Assembly: GCF_028898945.1 (NCBI RefSeq)
Contig: NZ_CP118607.1
Coordinates: 3,954,001-4,018,000, forward strand
Length of the DNA stretch: 64,000 nucleotides
Reading direction: 5' to 3'
Origin: Pseudomonas sp. PSKL.D1
GTDB lineage: Bacteria; Pseudomonadota; Gammaproteobacteria; Pseudomonadales; Pseudomonadaceae
Shown: piece after piece, positions 40,645 to 51,792 of the stretch
How the letters are laid out: each line of letters opens with the position of its first letter
How positions within the stretch are numbered: position 1 is the stretch's first letter
Position numbers and translations under genes: made by a program
The notes under the pieces: model-generated
What the model saw: the letters and a program-made list of their open reading frames with translations, nothing else
The model's database searches: none
What the model was told of the DNA's origin: nothing

Positions 40645-41352
40645 TCAGGCCTTGGCGGTGGCGCTGCCCGACTTGCTGCGCGGGCGCAGCTGGGCGCTGG
40701 CCATGGCCGCGTCGGTAACGCCACTGTCGGCACGCATGCCCGCCGCCAGGAATGGCACCATCAGGCGCATCACCTGTTCGATCGAGGTGTTGATGCCAAA
40801 GTCGGTCTCGGCAATTGCCCGCAGCGCCTTGATGCCGGACATGCTGAATGCAGCGGCACCCAGCATGAAGTGCACACGCCAGAACAGCTCAAGCGGCGGA
40901 ATGCGCGGGGCGGCTTCGTTGACCAGCAGCATGTAGCGGCGGAACACCTTGCCGTACATGTCCTCCAGGTAACGCCGCAGGTGGCCCTGGCTCTGGCTGA
41001 AGGCCAAACCCAGCAGGCGCATGAAAATCGAGAGGTCGTTATTGCTGCGTGGCTGTACGGCCAGCGCCTGCTCCACCAGCATCTCCAGCAGCTCTTCGAG
41101 CGTAGGCTTTTGTTCAGGCTTGGCCTGGCGGCGCTCCAGCTCGCGCTCGAGGCTGGCACAGAACGGCCCGAGGAACCGTGAGAACACAGCCTGAATCAGC
41201 GCCTTCTTGGAGCCGAAGTGATAGTTGACCGCAGCCAGGTTGACACCGGCCTTGCTGGTAATCAGCCGCAACGAGGTTTCAGCAAACCCTCTTTCCGCGA
41301 ACAGCTGCTCGGCAGCATCGAGAATGCGTTCAACGGTTTCCGATTGGGCCAT
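40645..41352 (-). CDS. psrA: TetR-family regulator PsrA
   Basis: A 235-aa TetR repressor/activator. PsrA senses long-chain fatty acyl signals, represses fatty-acid degradation genes and itself, and activates rpoS in pseudomonads. N-terminal helix-turn-helix region (ILDAAEQLFAERGFAETSLR, then AVNYHFGSKKALIQAVF) is well conserved; the C-terminus is basic and low-complexity. Start ATG 41352 with GGAG. Two matching operators sit 15 bp upstream, implying autoregulation. The fadBA operon it is expected to control lies 6 kb away in this window. Confidence 0.9.
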   Translation of the reverse strand: MAQSETVERILDAAEQLFAERGFAETSLRLITSKAGVNLAAVNYHFGSKKALIQAVFSRFLGPFCASLERELERRQAKPEQKPTLEELLEMLVEQALAVQPRSNNDLSIFMRLLGLAFSQSQGHLRRYLEDMYGKVFRRYMLLVNEAAPRIPPLELFWRVHFMLGAAAFSMSGIKALRAIAETDFGINTSIEQVMRLMVPFLAAGMRADSGVTDAAMASAQLRPRSKSGSATAKA

Positions 41353-41367
41353 GACTACTCCGCCAGA

Positions 41368-41394
41368 CAAACAGGTGTTTGAAACATACGTTTC
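41368..41394. promoter_or_regulatory. Tandem PsrA operators
   Basis: Two sites fitting (G/C)AAAC-N4-GTTT(G/C): CAAAC-AGGT-GTTTG (41368-41381) and GAAAC-ATAC-GTTTC (41381-41394). They share one base. They lie directly before the psrA ribosome site, where binding would block transcription. Confidence 0.8.
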
Positions 41395-41524
41395 AGCCCT
41401 GCTTCTGTCAAGGTTCGGTGACCGGGCGGTCGCCATTTAAAAGCGCCAAGTTGCCGGCTGCAAGCGACAAGATGCGTCGATGATGGCTTTTTATTGTCGA
41501 TCAGCGCTTGCAGCGCATCCAGTA

Positions 41525-41540
41525 CTGTATATAATCCCAG
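41525..41540. promoter_or_regulatory. LexA (SOS) box 1
   Basis: CTGTATATAATCCCAG, fitting CTGT-N8-ACAG except for the first base of the right half (CCAG). 29 bp before lexA. Confidence 0.7.
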
Positions 41541-41543
41541 TCA

Positions 41544-41559
41544 CTGTATAAAAAGACAG
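41544..41559. promoter_or_regulatory. LexA (SOS) box 2
   Basis: CTGTATAAAAAGACAG, a full CTGT-N8-ACAG match, 10 bp before the lexA ATG. The paired boxes, 19 bp apart centre to centre, imply cooperative autorepression of lexA-sulA. Confidence 0.88.
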
Positions 41560-41569
41560 AGCGCACGCC

Positions 41570-42178
41570 ATGTTGAAACTGACGCCACGCCAAGCCGAAA
41601 TCCTGGCTTTCATCAAACGTTGCCTGGAAGACAACGGCTTCCCGCCAACGCGCGCCGAAATCGCTCAGGAGCTGGGCTTCAAGTCGCCCAACGCCGCCGA
41701 GGAGCACCTCAAGGCCCTGGCGCGCAAAGGCGCCATCGAGATGACCCCGGGCGCTTCGCGCGGCATTCGCATCCCGGGCGTCGAAGCCAAGCCTGACGAA
41801 AGCGGCCTGCCAATCATTGGCCGGGTTGCAGCGGGTGCGCCGATCCTCGCCGAGCAGCACATCGAGCAATCTTGCAACATCAATCCCACCTTCTTCCACC
41901 CTCCTGCCGACTATCTGTTGCGCGTACACGGCATGAGCATGAAGGACGTCGGCATCTTCGACGGCGACCTGCTGGCAGTGCACACCTGCCGCGAGGCCCG
42001 CAACGGCCAGATCGTCGTCGCCCGTATCGGTGACGAGGTGACCGTCAAGCGCTTCAAGCGCGAAGGCAGCAAGGTCTGGCTCATCGCCGAAAACCCCGAG
42101 TTCGCCCCCATCGAAGTCGACCTGAAAGAACAGGAGCTGGTGATCGAGGGTTTGAGTGTCGGCGTAATTCGCCGCTGA
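41570..42178 (+). CDS. lexA: SOS repressor LexA
   Basis: A 202-aa repressor of the SOS regulon. The N-terminal winged helix ([28 protein letters not shown]) binds operators. Self-cleavage occurs between A88 and G89, with catalytic S123 (HGMSMKD) and K160 (VKRF), all intact. Length equals the family norm. First gene of a two-gene unit with sulA, 13 bp apart, behind two LexA boxes; divergent from psrA. Confidence 0.97.
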   Translation: MLKLTPRQAEILAFIKRCLEDNGFPPTRAEIAQELGFKSPNAAEEHLKALARKGAIEMTPGASRGIRIPGVEAKPDESGLPIIGRVAAGAPILAEQHIEQSCNINPTFFHPPADYLLRVHGMSMKDVGIFDGDLLAVHTCREARNGQIVVARIGDEVTVKRFKREGSKVWLIAENPEFAPIEVDLKEQELVIEGLSVGVIRR

Positions 42179-42191
42179 TCCAGGAGGCGTC

Positions 42192-42668
42192 ATGCAGCAG
42201 TTCACCCAAGCACATCAACAGGTTCAGCTTCCGCTGTTCGAAGCTTTCCTCGCCCAGCCGGTACTGCCAGGCCTGAAGGCCAGCGCACAACCGCGCAAGA
42301 GCAGCCAGCCGGAGCTGTTCAGCGAACTGTCGCTGCGTGGCGCCCCCGAACATTGCCAAAGCCTGCTGGCCCCAGTGCTGCGCGAGCTGAGCGAAGAGCA
42401 AGAGGCCCGCTGGTTAACCCTGATCGCCCCGCCCGCCAGCCTGACACAGGCCTGGCTGCGTGATGCCGGCCTCAACCGCGAACGCATCCTGCTGCTGCAA
42501 CCCAGCGGCAGCCAGAGCGCCCTGCAACTTGCCTGCGAGGCCTTGCGCCTTGGCCGCAGCCACACCGTGGTGAGCTGGCTGGGCAACGTCAATGCCGCGG
42601 CACGCCAACAGCTGGTGCGCGCCGCCAGCACCGGAAATGCACAAAGCCTGAACATCCGCCTCGGCTGA
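42192..42668 (+). CDS. sulA: SOS-induced cell division inhibitor SulA
   Basis: A 158-aa protein of the SulA family, which binds FtsZ monomers and halts division during DNA damage. The core RecA-like region (ARWLTLIAPPASLTQAWLRDAGL, then ILLLQPSGSQSALQLACEALRLG) is recognisable. AGGAGG lies 6 bases before the ATG. Co-transcribed with lexA, hence SOS-controlled. A 13-bp hairpin straddles its stop codon. Confidence 0.88.
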   Translation: MQQFTQAHQQVQLPLFEAFLAQPVLPGLKASAQPRKSSQPELFSELSLRGAPEHCQSLLAPVLRELSEEQEARWLTLIAPPASLTQAWLRDAGLNRERILLLQPSGSQSALQLACEALRLGRSHTVVSWLGNVNAAARQQLVRAASTGNAQSLNIRLG

Positions 42669-42680
42669 TGTTCAGGCTTT
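42643..42680 (+). terminator. Hairpin at the end of lexA-sulA
   Basis: AAAGCCTGAACAT and ATGTTCAGGCTTT form a perfect 13-bp stem with a 12-base loop. The left arm lies inside the last sulA codons and the right arm starts at the last base of the stop codon. Only a short T stretch follows, so it may act as terminator or as an mRNA 3'-end stabiliser. Confidence 0.65.
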
Positions 42681-42705
42681 GCCTGCCACTTAAAAAACTG
42701 ATGCC

Positions 42706-42939
42706 TTAGTGCAGCACGCGCGGCCCTTCGTCGCGCTCGAGCTCGCCTTCAACAAGGCGGCCGGCCATTTGCACACCGACACTGAGCATGGCCTTGGCCA
42801 CTTCAACGTGCTGACCCTGCAGGAACGCCTTGGCGTCTTCCGAGAAATCCAGGGTTACCAGGGAGCCTTCATCCTCGGCGCGACGCAGTTCGATGCGGCC
42901 ATCGGGCAACTCGACAATTTCCAGAAACGACGTAGACAT
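42706..42939 (-). CDS. Conserved small protein of unknown function
   Basis: A 77-aa acidic protein (MSTSFLEIVELPDGRIELRR...). GGAG is about 11 bases before the ATG at 42939, which is preferred over an upstream ATG at 42996 that lacks a site and would crowd the next gene. The N-terminal part looks like a small beta-hairpin; no catalytic or membrane features. It follows the DUF6586-like gene on the same strand and ends near the sulA terminator. I do not recognise a function; a homologue in this place is familiar from other pseudomonads. Confidence 0.72.
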   Translation of the reverse strand: MSTSFLEIVELPDGRIELRRAEDEGSLVTLDFSEDAKAFLQGQHVEVAKAMLSVGVQMAGRLVEGELERDEGPRVLH

Positions 42940-42989
42940 ATAGGGCTGTTCTCCACGAAAGGCCAGCATTGTACCAGCCATGGCGCGCA

Positions 42990-43505
42990 TCAGCACTCAC
43001 TCAACGCGTCACGGAAACGTCTCACCAGGCCTTTGAGGTTATTTCTCCAGGCTTCCAACTCTTGTCGCGACAGCGCGGGCTGCTCGGGCTCGTCGAGATT
43101 GACGGCTTGAATCAGGGGCTGGGTGACGTCGGTTTTCGGCGCCTTTTTCGCGACAGGTGGTCGGAACAAATCGGCATAAGCGCTGACCAGTTGCGCCAGC
43201 CAGGTTTCGCGCTGGCGGACCAGTTCGAGCATTTCGGCCACTTCGGGGATGGCGATGTTGTTTAGCGCGTCATCGGCGAGGGCTTGCTCAACTGAACTCA
43301 CCACGGGCAGGCGATAGAAGCCACCGATTTCATGGCACAGGCCCAGCAGCGCGCCGTAGAGGTGGAACAGTGCTGCCTCGCGCTCGGCCTGGACCAGGCC
43401 CTGGGCGTTCATGGCCTGGCTTTGTTCGGCTTTGGCCATGGATTCGAGGGCCAGGCCGGCGAAGAAGAGTTTCTGGTTGGTGCGGGTGTAGAGTTCCTGG
43501 GCCAT
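42990..43505 (-). CDS. Hypothetical protein, DUF6586-like
   Basis: A 171-aa, largely helical cytoplasmic protein starting MAQELYTRTNQKLFFAGL; a good GGAGG site decides the ATG at 43505. It has no signal peptide or membrane span. The C-terminal third has a Lys/Pro-rich linker (PPVAKKAPKTDVTQP) then a helix WRNNLKGLVRRFRDAL. I recall it as the DUF6586 family of pseudomonads, with no known role. It sits between topA and the 77-aa gene. Confidence 0.78.
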   Translation of the reverse strand: MAQELYTRTNQKLFFAGLALESMAKAEQSQAMNAQGLVQAEREAALFHLYGALLGLCHEIGGFYRLPVVSSVEQALADDALNNIAIPEVAEMLELVRQRETWLAQLVSAYADLFRPPVAKKAPKTDVTQPLIQAVNLDEPEQPALSRQELEAWRNNLKGLVRRFRDALSEC

Positions 43506-43553
43506 TTCAGATGACCTCCCATGAGCTGCAAGGCGGATGTCCGAATCATAAAT

Positions 43554-43659
43554 GATTGGGGCCGCTTTGCGGCCCATCGCGGATAAAATCCGCTCCTACA
43601 GTCGACGCCGGCTTGTAGGAGCGGATTTATCCGCGATGGGCCGCAAAGCGGCCCCAATC
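43554..43659. repeat. REP inverted pair 3 with extended arms
   Basis: Arms 43555-43600 and 43614-43658 match over about 45 bases each, from ATTGGGGCCGCTTTGCGG through the REP core. The left core has one extra A (GATAAAATC). Located between topA and the DUF6586-like gene, downstream of topA. Confidence 0.9.
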
Positions 43660-43673
43660 ACAGCACTGGCAAA

Positions 43674-46283
43674 TCAGCGCTTGTCTTCAACCTTCCACGC
43701 ATTGCCGTCGTAAAACGCCTTCCACCCCGTCGGCTTGCCGTCCACCTCGGACTGCACGTACTGCTCCTTGGTCTTGCGGCTGTAGCGGATCACCGCCGGG
43801 CGGCCGTCCGGGTCTTTTTGTGGGGCTTCGCACAGGAAGTGGTACTTCGGATCGATCTCGTGCTTGTGCGGCACGATCTCCAGCACCAGCGGCGCACGGG
43901 TTTCGCGGTTTTTCGGGAACTGGCTGGCCGCCAGGAACAACCCCGAAGCGCCGTCGCGCAACACGTAGGTGTCGTCAACCTTCTCGCACTTGAGCTCCGG
44001 CATTTCCACCTTGTCCATCTTCGGTTCCGCCGCCTCGCCGCTCTTGAGCAGCTTGCGGGTGTTCTTGCATGCCGCGTTGGTGCACCCGAAGAACTTGCCG
44101 AAACGGCCAGTCTTCAACTGCATCTCGCTGCCGCATTTGTCGCACTCCAGGCTCGGCCCTTCGTAACCCTTGATGCGGTAACTGCCCTCTTCGATCTCGT
44201 AACCGGCACAATCCGGGTTGTTACCGCAGATGTGCAGCTTGTGCTTTTCATCCAGCAGGTAGGCATCCATCGCGGTCGCGCAAATCGGGCAACGGTGCTT
44301 GCCACGCAACACCAGCGACTCGGACTCACCCTCGTCGTCCGCGGCAATTTCATCGCCCGGCACCAGGTTGACGGTGGCCTTGCAACGCTCTTTCGGCGGC
44401 AGGCTGTAGCCCGAGCAGCCCAGGAACACGCCCGTGGACGCGGTACGGATCATCATCGGCCGGCCACATTCCTTGCACGGAATGTTGGTCATGGTCGGCT
44501 GGTTGGCACGCATGCCGTTCTCGGCCGACTCGGCGGTCAGCAGCTTCTTGCTGAAGTCGCCGTAGAACTCGTCCAGCACATGCTTCCAGTCGCGCTCGCC
44601 CTGGGCCACGTCATCGAGGTTCTCTTCCATCCCGGCGGTAAAGCCGTAGTCCATCAGGTTGGAGAAACTCTCGGACAACCGCTCGGTAACGATGTCGCCC
44701 ATTTTTTCGGAGTAGAAGCGGCGGTTGTGCAGGGTTACGTAGCCACGGTCCTGGATGGTGGAAATGATCGCCGCATAGGTCGACGGGCGGCCAATACCGC
44801 GCTTTTCCATTTCCTTGACCAGGCTGGCTTCGGTGAAGCGAGCCGGTGGCTTGGTGAAGTGCTGGCTCGGGTCGAGCTGGATCAGCTTGAGGCTTTCACC
44901 CTGGGCCATTTCCGGCAGCACGTCGTCTTCGCCCGGCTTGCTCTGCTGTGGCAGCACACGGGTGTAACCGTCGAACTTGAGGATGCGGCCTTTGGCACGT
45001 AGCTCGAAGTCACCCGCCGCCACGGTCACGCTGGTGGACAGGTATTGCGCCGGCGGCATCTGGCAAGCCAGGAACTGGCGCCAGATCAGTTCGTACAGGC
45101 GCTCGGCATCACGCTCCATGCCGCTGAGCTTGGTCGGGTGGGTGTTGACGTCGGAGGGGCGAATCGCCTCGTGCGCCTCCTGGGCGCCCTCCTTGCTGCC
45201 GTACACCACTGGCGCTTCAGGCAGGTACTGCTTGCCGAACTCGCGCTCGATGTACTCGCGGGCCATGCCCAGCGCATCGGCCGACAGGTTGGTCGAGTCG
45301 GTACGCATGTAAGTGATGTAGCCGGCTTCGTACAAGCGCTGGGCCATCATCATGGTCTTCTTCACCCCGAAGCCCAGGCGGTTGCTCGCTGCCTGCTGCA
45401 GGGTGGAGGTGATGAACGGTGCCGACGGCTTGCTGCTGGTCGGGCGATCTTCGCGCTTGACCACGCTGTAGCTGGACGATTTGAGCTTTTCCAGCGCCGC
45501 CATGGCCTGGGCTTCGTTCAGCGGCTTGAAGGCCTCGCCCTTCTCGCGCGCCACTTCGAACCGCACCTTGGCGCTTTTGGCGGTGCCGAGGTCGGCGTGC
45601 ACTTCCCAGTATTCTTCCGGGTTGAACGCGCGGATTTCGCGCTCACGCTCAACCACCAGCTTCACCGCCACCGACTGCACACGGCCGGCCGACAGGCCGC
45701 GGGCGATCTTGGCCCACAACAGTGGCGAGACCATGTAACCCACCACGCGATCGAGGAAGCGGCGGGCCTGCTGGGCGTTGACCCGGTCGATGTCCAGCTC
45801 GCCCGGCTGGGAGAACGCGTCCTGGATGGCCTTTTTGGTAATTTCGTTGAACACCACGCGCTTGTAGCGGGCGTCGTCACCCCCGATGGCTTCGCGCAGG
45901 TGCCAGGCAATGGCTTCCCCTTCGCGATCCAAGTCGGTTGCGAGATAGATGGTGTCGGCATCCTTGGCCAGGCGGCGCAGCTCTTCGATCACCTTTTCCT
46001 TGCCGGGCAGGATCTCGTACTTGGCCTTCCAGCCGTGGTCCGGGTCCACACCCATGCGCGCCACCAGCTGGCGACGGGCCTTTTCTTTCGGCGACAGGGC
46101 CGGTGCCTCACCCGCAGCCTTGCCGCGCTTGGCAGCAGGTTCTTTGCTGGCGCTGGCCGAACCGCTGGTGGGGAGGTCTCGGATATGGCCGATACTCGAC
46201 TTCACCACGTACTGGTTGCCCAGGTACTTGTTGATGGTCTTGGCCTTGGCCGGGGATTCCACAATGACCAGCGATTTGCCCAT
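43674..46283 (-). CDS. topA: DNA topoisomerase I
   Basis: An 869-aa type IA topoisomerase that relaxes negative supercoils. TOPRIM domain at the N-terminus ([33 protein letters not shown]), active-site Tyr near 325 in [11 protein letters not shown], and three C-terminal zinc-ribbon segments (CKECGRPM...; CPICATAM...; CDKCGSEM...) followed by a basic tail. A low-complexity insertion near 45-65 ([20 protein letters not shown]) follows the first motif. Full family length; single gene upstream of REP pair 3. Confidence 0.96.
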   Translation of the reverse strand: MGKSLVIVESPAKAKTINKYLGNQYVVKSSIGHIRDLPTSGSASASKEPAAKRGKAAGEAPALSPKEKARRQLVARMGVDPDHGWKAKYEILPGKEKVIEELRRLAKDADTIYLATDLDREGEAIAWHLREAIGGDDARYKRVVFNEITKKAIQDAFSQPGELDIDRVNAQQARRFLDRVVGYMVSPLLWAKIARGLSAGRVQSVAVKLVVEREREIRAFNPEEYWEVHADLGTAKSAKVRFEVAREKGEAFKPLNEAQAMAALEKLKSSSYSVVKREDRPTSSKPSAPFITSTLQQAASNRLGFGVKKTMMMAQRLYEAGYITYMRTDSTNLSADALGMAREYIEREFGKQYLPEAPVVYGSKEGAQEAHEAIRPSDVNTHPTKLSGMERDAERLYELIWRQFLACQMPPAQYLSTSVTVAAGDFELRAKGRILKFDGYTRVLPQQSKPGEDDVLPEMAQGESLKLIQLDPSQHFTKPPARFTEASLVKEMEKRGIGRPSTYAAIISTIQDRGYVTLHNRRFYSEKMGDIVTERLSESFSNLMDYGFTAGMEENLDDVAQGERDWKHVLDEFYGDFSKKLLTAESAENGMRANQPTMTNIPCKECGRPMMIRTASTGVFLGCSGYSLPPKERCKATVNLVPGDEIAADDEGESESLVLRGKHRCPICATAMDAYLLDEKHKLHICGNNPDCAGYEIEEGSYRIKGYEGPSLECDKCGSEMQLKTGRFGKFFGCTNAACKNTRKLLKSGEAAEPKMDKVEMPELKCEKVDDTYVLRDGASGLFLAASQFPKNRETRAPLVLEIVPHKHEIDPKYHFLCEAPQKDPDGRPAVIRYSRKTKEQYVQSEVDGKPTGWKAFYDGNAWKVEDKR

Positions 46284-46383
46284 GGATCGGAGTATTCCTG
46301 AATCTGAAGATGAAAAACGCGTCAGGTGCCAGACGCGGCACCGCTATATATAGTGGCAAAAGAGTGAGGTCAAGCGCGGCCTG

Positions 46384-46635
46384 TCACACGTGCGATTTGC
46401 CTGACAGCCCGGGCAGCCCTTCTTCGGCCTTGACCAAAGCAAAGCGTGGCACCTGCTCGCCGTCAACCTCGACGGACTCCTTGAACATCGAAAGTGGCCT
46501 TACCCAGAAGCTGTAATCACCATACAGGCACTGGTAGAACACCATCCACTCTTCCGTTTCGGAATGCCGTGCAACACTGAAGACACGGTACTCAGGCCCT
46601 TTGTAATGCCGGTAAACGCCTGGTTGTATCTGCAT
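46384..46635 (-). CDS. DUF1653 domain protein
   Basis: An 83-aa protein: MQIQPGVYRHYKGPEYRVF... with ARHSETEEWMVFYQ, typical of the short DUF1653 family (YRHYKG opening, WVRPLSMF). Strong GGAAGG site before ATG 46635. Function unknown; beta-rich and cytoplasmic. It lies just after the fadBA terminator, with topA next downstream on the same strand (100 bp). Confidence 0.85.
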   Translation of the reverse strand: MQIQPGVYRHYKGPEYRVFSVARHSETEEWMVFYQCLYGDYSFWVRPLSMFKESVEVDGEQVPRFALVKAEEGLPGLSGKSHV

Positions 46636-46671
46636 GTTGCCTTCCCTCTTGAACCCTAACCTGTAAAAAAC

Positions 46672-46695
46672 AAAAACCGGGGCACTGGGCCCCGG
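46672..46695 (-). terminator. Intrinsic terminator of fadBA
   Basis: On the minus strand CCGGGGC, 5-base loop, GCCCCGG, then TTTTTG and another T-rich run. It begins 20 bp after the fadA stop. Confidence 0.92.
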
Positions 46696-46714
46696 CTGCT
46701 GCCTTGCAACGCGA

Positions 46715-47905
<1,191 letters not shown>

Positions 47906-47921
47906 CTAGCTCGTTGGGCGC

Positions 47922-50069
<2,148 letters not shown>

Positions 50070-50179
50070 CAACTGATCTCCACGATATGGAAGCTGAACT
50101 GTACACGCCGATCGCTGCGGGCAATGCAGGCTTGGCTGTTTGCCCCAGGCACACCCGTCAGCGCGCTAGTCGGGATTCT

Positions 50180-50225
50180 GTATGAGGCTTGTGACATACA
50201 AACGCTCAATTCATACGCCCGTTTG
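50180..50225. promoter_or_regulatory. Possible regulatory half-sites upstream of fadB
   Basis: Within the ~350 bp before fadB, CAAAC at 50199-50203 and GTTTG at 50221-50225 are inverted half-sites like those of PsrA, but 17 bases apart instead of 2-4. Beside them GTATG-N9-CATAC forms a small palindrome (50180-50198). No confident promoter could be picked. The rest of 50070-50400 shows no gene. Confidence 0.35.
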
Positions 50226-50401
50226 ATTTGGGTATGCACACATTCTCCGAAAAGATCGGCGTTGTCAAATGCTCGCAAGCACCATGAAAACGCGACTTTG
50301 CGGTCACTTTGCAACGGCAGGGTGCGATGAATGATGACAGTGATTACCGTCCATTCATGTCAGCGATTGGCTATATGGAGGGGGCCAGCCTCGGGAGTTT
50401 G

Positions 50402-50518
50402 GGCGCCGCCCTGCGGCGCATCGCGGATAAATCCGCTCCTACAGTCGTTGCTAGCAGAACCGAGTTTGCCACTGTAGGAGCGGATTTATCCGCGATGCGC
50501 CGCGCGGGCGGCGCTCGA
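50402..50518. repeat. REP inverted pair 4 with extended arms
   Basis: Arms around 50402-50444 and 50472-50515 with the REP core and flanking GGCGCCGC-type extension; the 27-base spacer is unrelated. It lies in the 646-bp stretch between fadB and the next gene. A reading frame across it (50309-50719) is not a gene. Confidence 0.88.
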
Positions 50519-50647
50519 TCTCTCGGGCGACAACCATCTCAAGGCATACACCGAAAATTTTTTGACCTTCCCTCAAACCCCAAACTACACTGCGACTGCA
50601 ACGAAAATTTTCCCGGCCTGCCTGGCCTTTTCCGCCCTGCGGAACGC

Positions 50648-50699
50648 AAAGCGGCAACCTGTCCCCACCCCTTCAGGGGAGTCAACAGGTTGCCGCTTT
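50648..50699 (-). terminator. Large hairpin downstream of the membrane-anchored protein
   Basis: AAAGCGGCAACCTGT (50648-50662) pairs perfectly with 50685-50699; an inner CCCC-TTCA-GGGG stem sits in the loop. It starts 16 bp after the stop of the minus-strand gene at 50716. The T-run is short (TTT), so it may be a terminator or an RNA-stabilising structure. Confidence 0.6.
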
Positions 50700-50715
50700 G
50701 TCGTTGTGGAGGGGC

Positions 50716-51153
50716 TTAAGCGAGGGTATCGAAGGCGTGGGCAATATCCTGCAATACAGATTCATCGCCGCGCTCGTTCCAGTACAGGGCAAGCATGCGG
50801 CTGTCCGCTTCAACCTTGTAGACGGTAGGCGGCAAGCGGGCGAACACCTCAGCCAGGCGGGGCTCTTCGCACACTTCTTTCCATTGGTTCCACCACACGC
50901 CCGGGGTGACCTGCCAGTAGCACCAGGTGTCTTGCTGGCCAGCGCGCCGTGCCCGGTGGTACTGCGGGCACGGGCTGGGCGGCGCCACCTCGAACCAGTG
51001 CGGCCACTGCTGGGGCGCCAGTTGCATGGCCAGGCCCATGCGCCGCGCGGCCAGGCGCAGGGTCATCTGCTGGCCCTGTTTGCGCGACAGCTTCAGCCAC
51101 GACAGCGGGCTGAGAATCAGCGCAAGGATTGACACCACCAGCCATACCGTCAT
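50716..51153 (-). CDS. Membrane-anchored protein of unknown function
   Basis: A 145-aa protein beginning MTVWLVVSILALILSPLSWL, one N-terminal membrane helix, then ~120 soluble residues rich in Trp (HWFEV, CYWQVTPGVWWNQW). ATG at 51153 has GGGAA upstream; ATG at 51168 lacks a site. No domain recognised. The topology suggests an inner-membrane anchor with a cytoplasmic or periplasmic domain. Divergent from the universal stress gene and followed by a large hairpin. Homologues in the same place are, as I recall, annotated hypothetical in other pseudomonads. Confidence 0.7.
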   Translation of the reverse strand: MTVWLVVSILALILSPLSWLKLSRKQGQQMTLRLAARRMGLAMQLAPQQWPHWFEVAPPSPCPQYHRARRAGQQDTWCYWQVTPGVWWNQWKEVCEEPRLAEVFARLPPTVYKVEADSRMLALYWNERGDESVLQDIAHAFDTLA

Positions 51154-51263
51154 ATCTGTAGTTCCCATAAAGCGTTGCAAATGAGCGGGTTACTCATGTT
51201 TCACGGAAGACCTGCCCGAATGCGACCATACTTCTACTATCGCGATTGTCAGGAGTACTGCAC

Positions 51264-51704
51264 ATGTCCTATGAACATCTTCTGGTCGCCGTCGACCTGA
51301 CCGAAGAATGCGACCCGGTGATCAAGCGTGCCAAGGCAATCGCCGTGGCTTCGGGTGCCAAGGTCTCGCTGGTGCACATCGTCGAGCCCATGGCCATGGC
51401 CTTTGGCGGTGACGTGCCGATGGACCTGTCGCAACTGCAACAGCAACAGTTCGACCAGGCCAAGGAGCGCATGGACCGCCTGTTCACCAAATACCCCGAC
51501 ATCAATCGCGGCGATTCGCACCTGACCTACGGCCAGCCGCGACAGGAAATTCACCAGTTGGCCAAGGAGCAGAAATGCGACCTGATCGTGGTGGGTAGCC
51601 ATGGGCGGCACGGGTTGGCATTGCTGCTGGGCTCGACAGCCAATGACGTGCTGCACGGGGCACCGTGTGACGTGCTGGCGGTGCGGTTGCAGAAGAAAGA
51701 ATGA
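51264..51704 (+). CDS. Universal stress protein (UspA family)
   Basis: A 146-aa UspA-fold protein: MSYEHLLVAVDLTEE opening with the conserved Asp, LVHIVEP strand, and the ATP-loop-like GSHGRHGLALLLGS near 115-128. AGGAG lies 9 bases before ATG 51264; an upstream in-frame ATG at 51246 is less likely. Single gene with its own promoter region (110 bp) divergent from the membrane protein. Role in starvation or stress survival is family knowledge only. Confidence 0.9.
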   Translation: MSYEHLLVAVDLTEECDPVIKRAKAIAVASGAKVSLVHIVEPMAMAFGGDVPMDLSQLQQQQFDQAKERMDRLFTKYPDINRGDSHLTYGQPRQEIHQLAKEQKCDLIVVGSHGRHGLALLLGSTANDVLHGAPCDVLAVRLQKKE

Positions 51705-51718
51705 TCTAGCCTGTAATG

Positions 51719-51784
51719 GCGCATCGCGGATAAATCCGCTCCTACAGACGTTTGTGTAGGAGCGGATTTATCCGCGATGAGGCC
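51719..51784. repeat. REP inverted pair 5
   Basis: Compact pair: REP cores at 51722-51746 and 51755-51779 in opposite orientation with an 8-base spacer, between the convergent usp and uup genes. Probably also limits read-through there. Confidence 0.9.
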
Positions 51785-51792
51785 AGACCTGC

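Noticed and set aside
50309..50719. A 136-codon plus-strand frame between fadB and the next gene
   Set aside because: It reads through REP pair 4 and the hairpin and has no ribosome site or recognisable protein.
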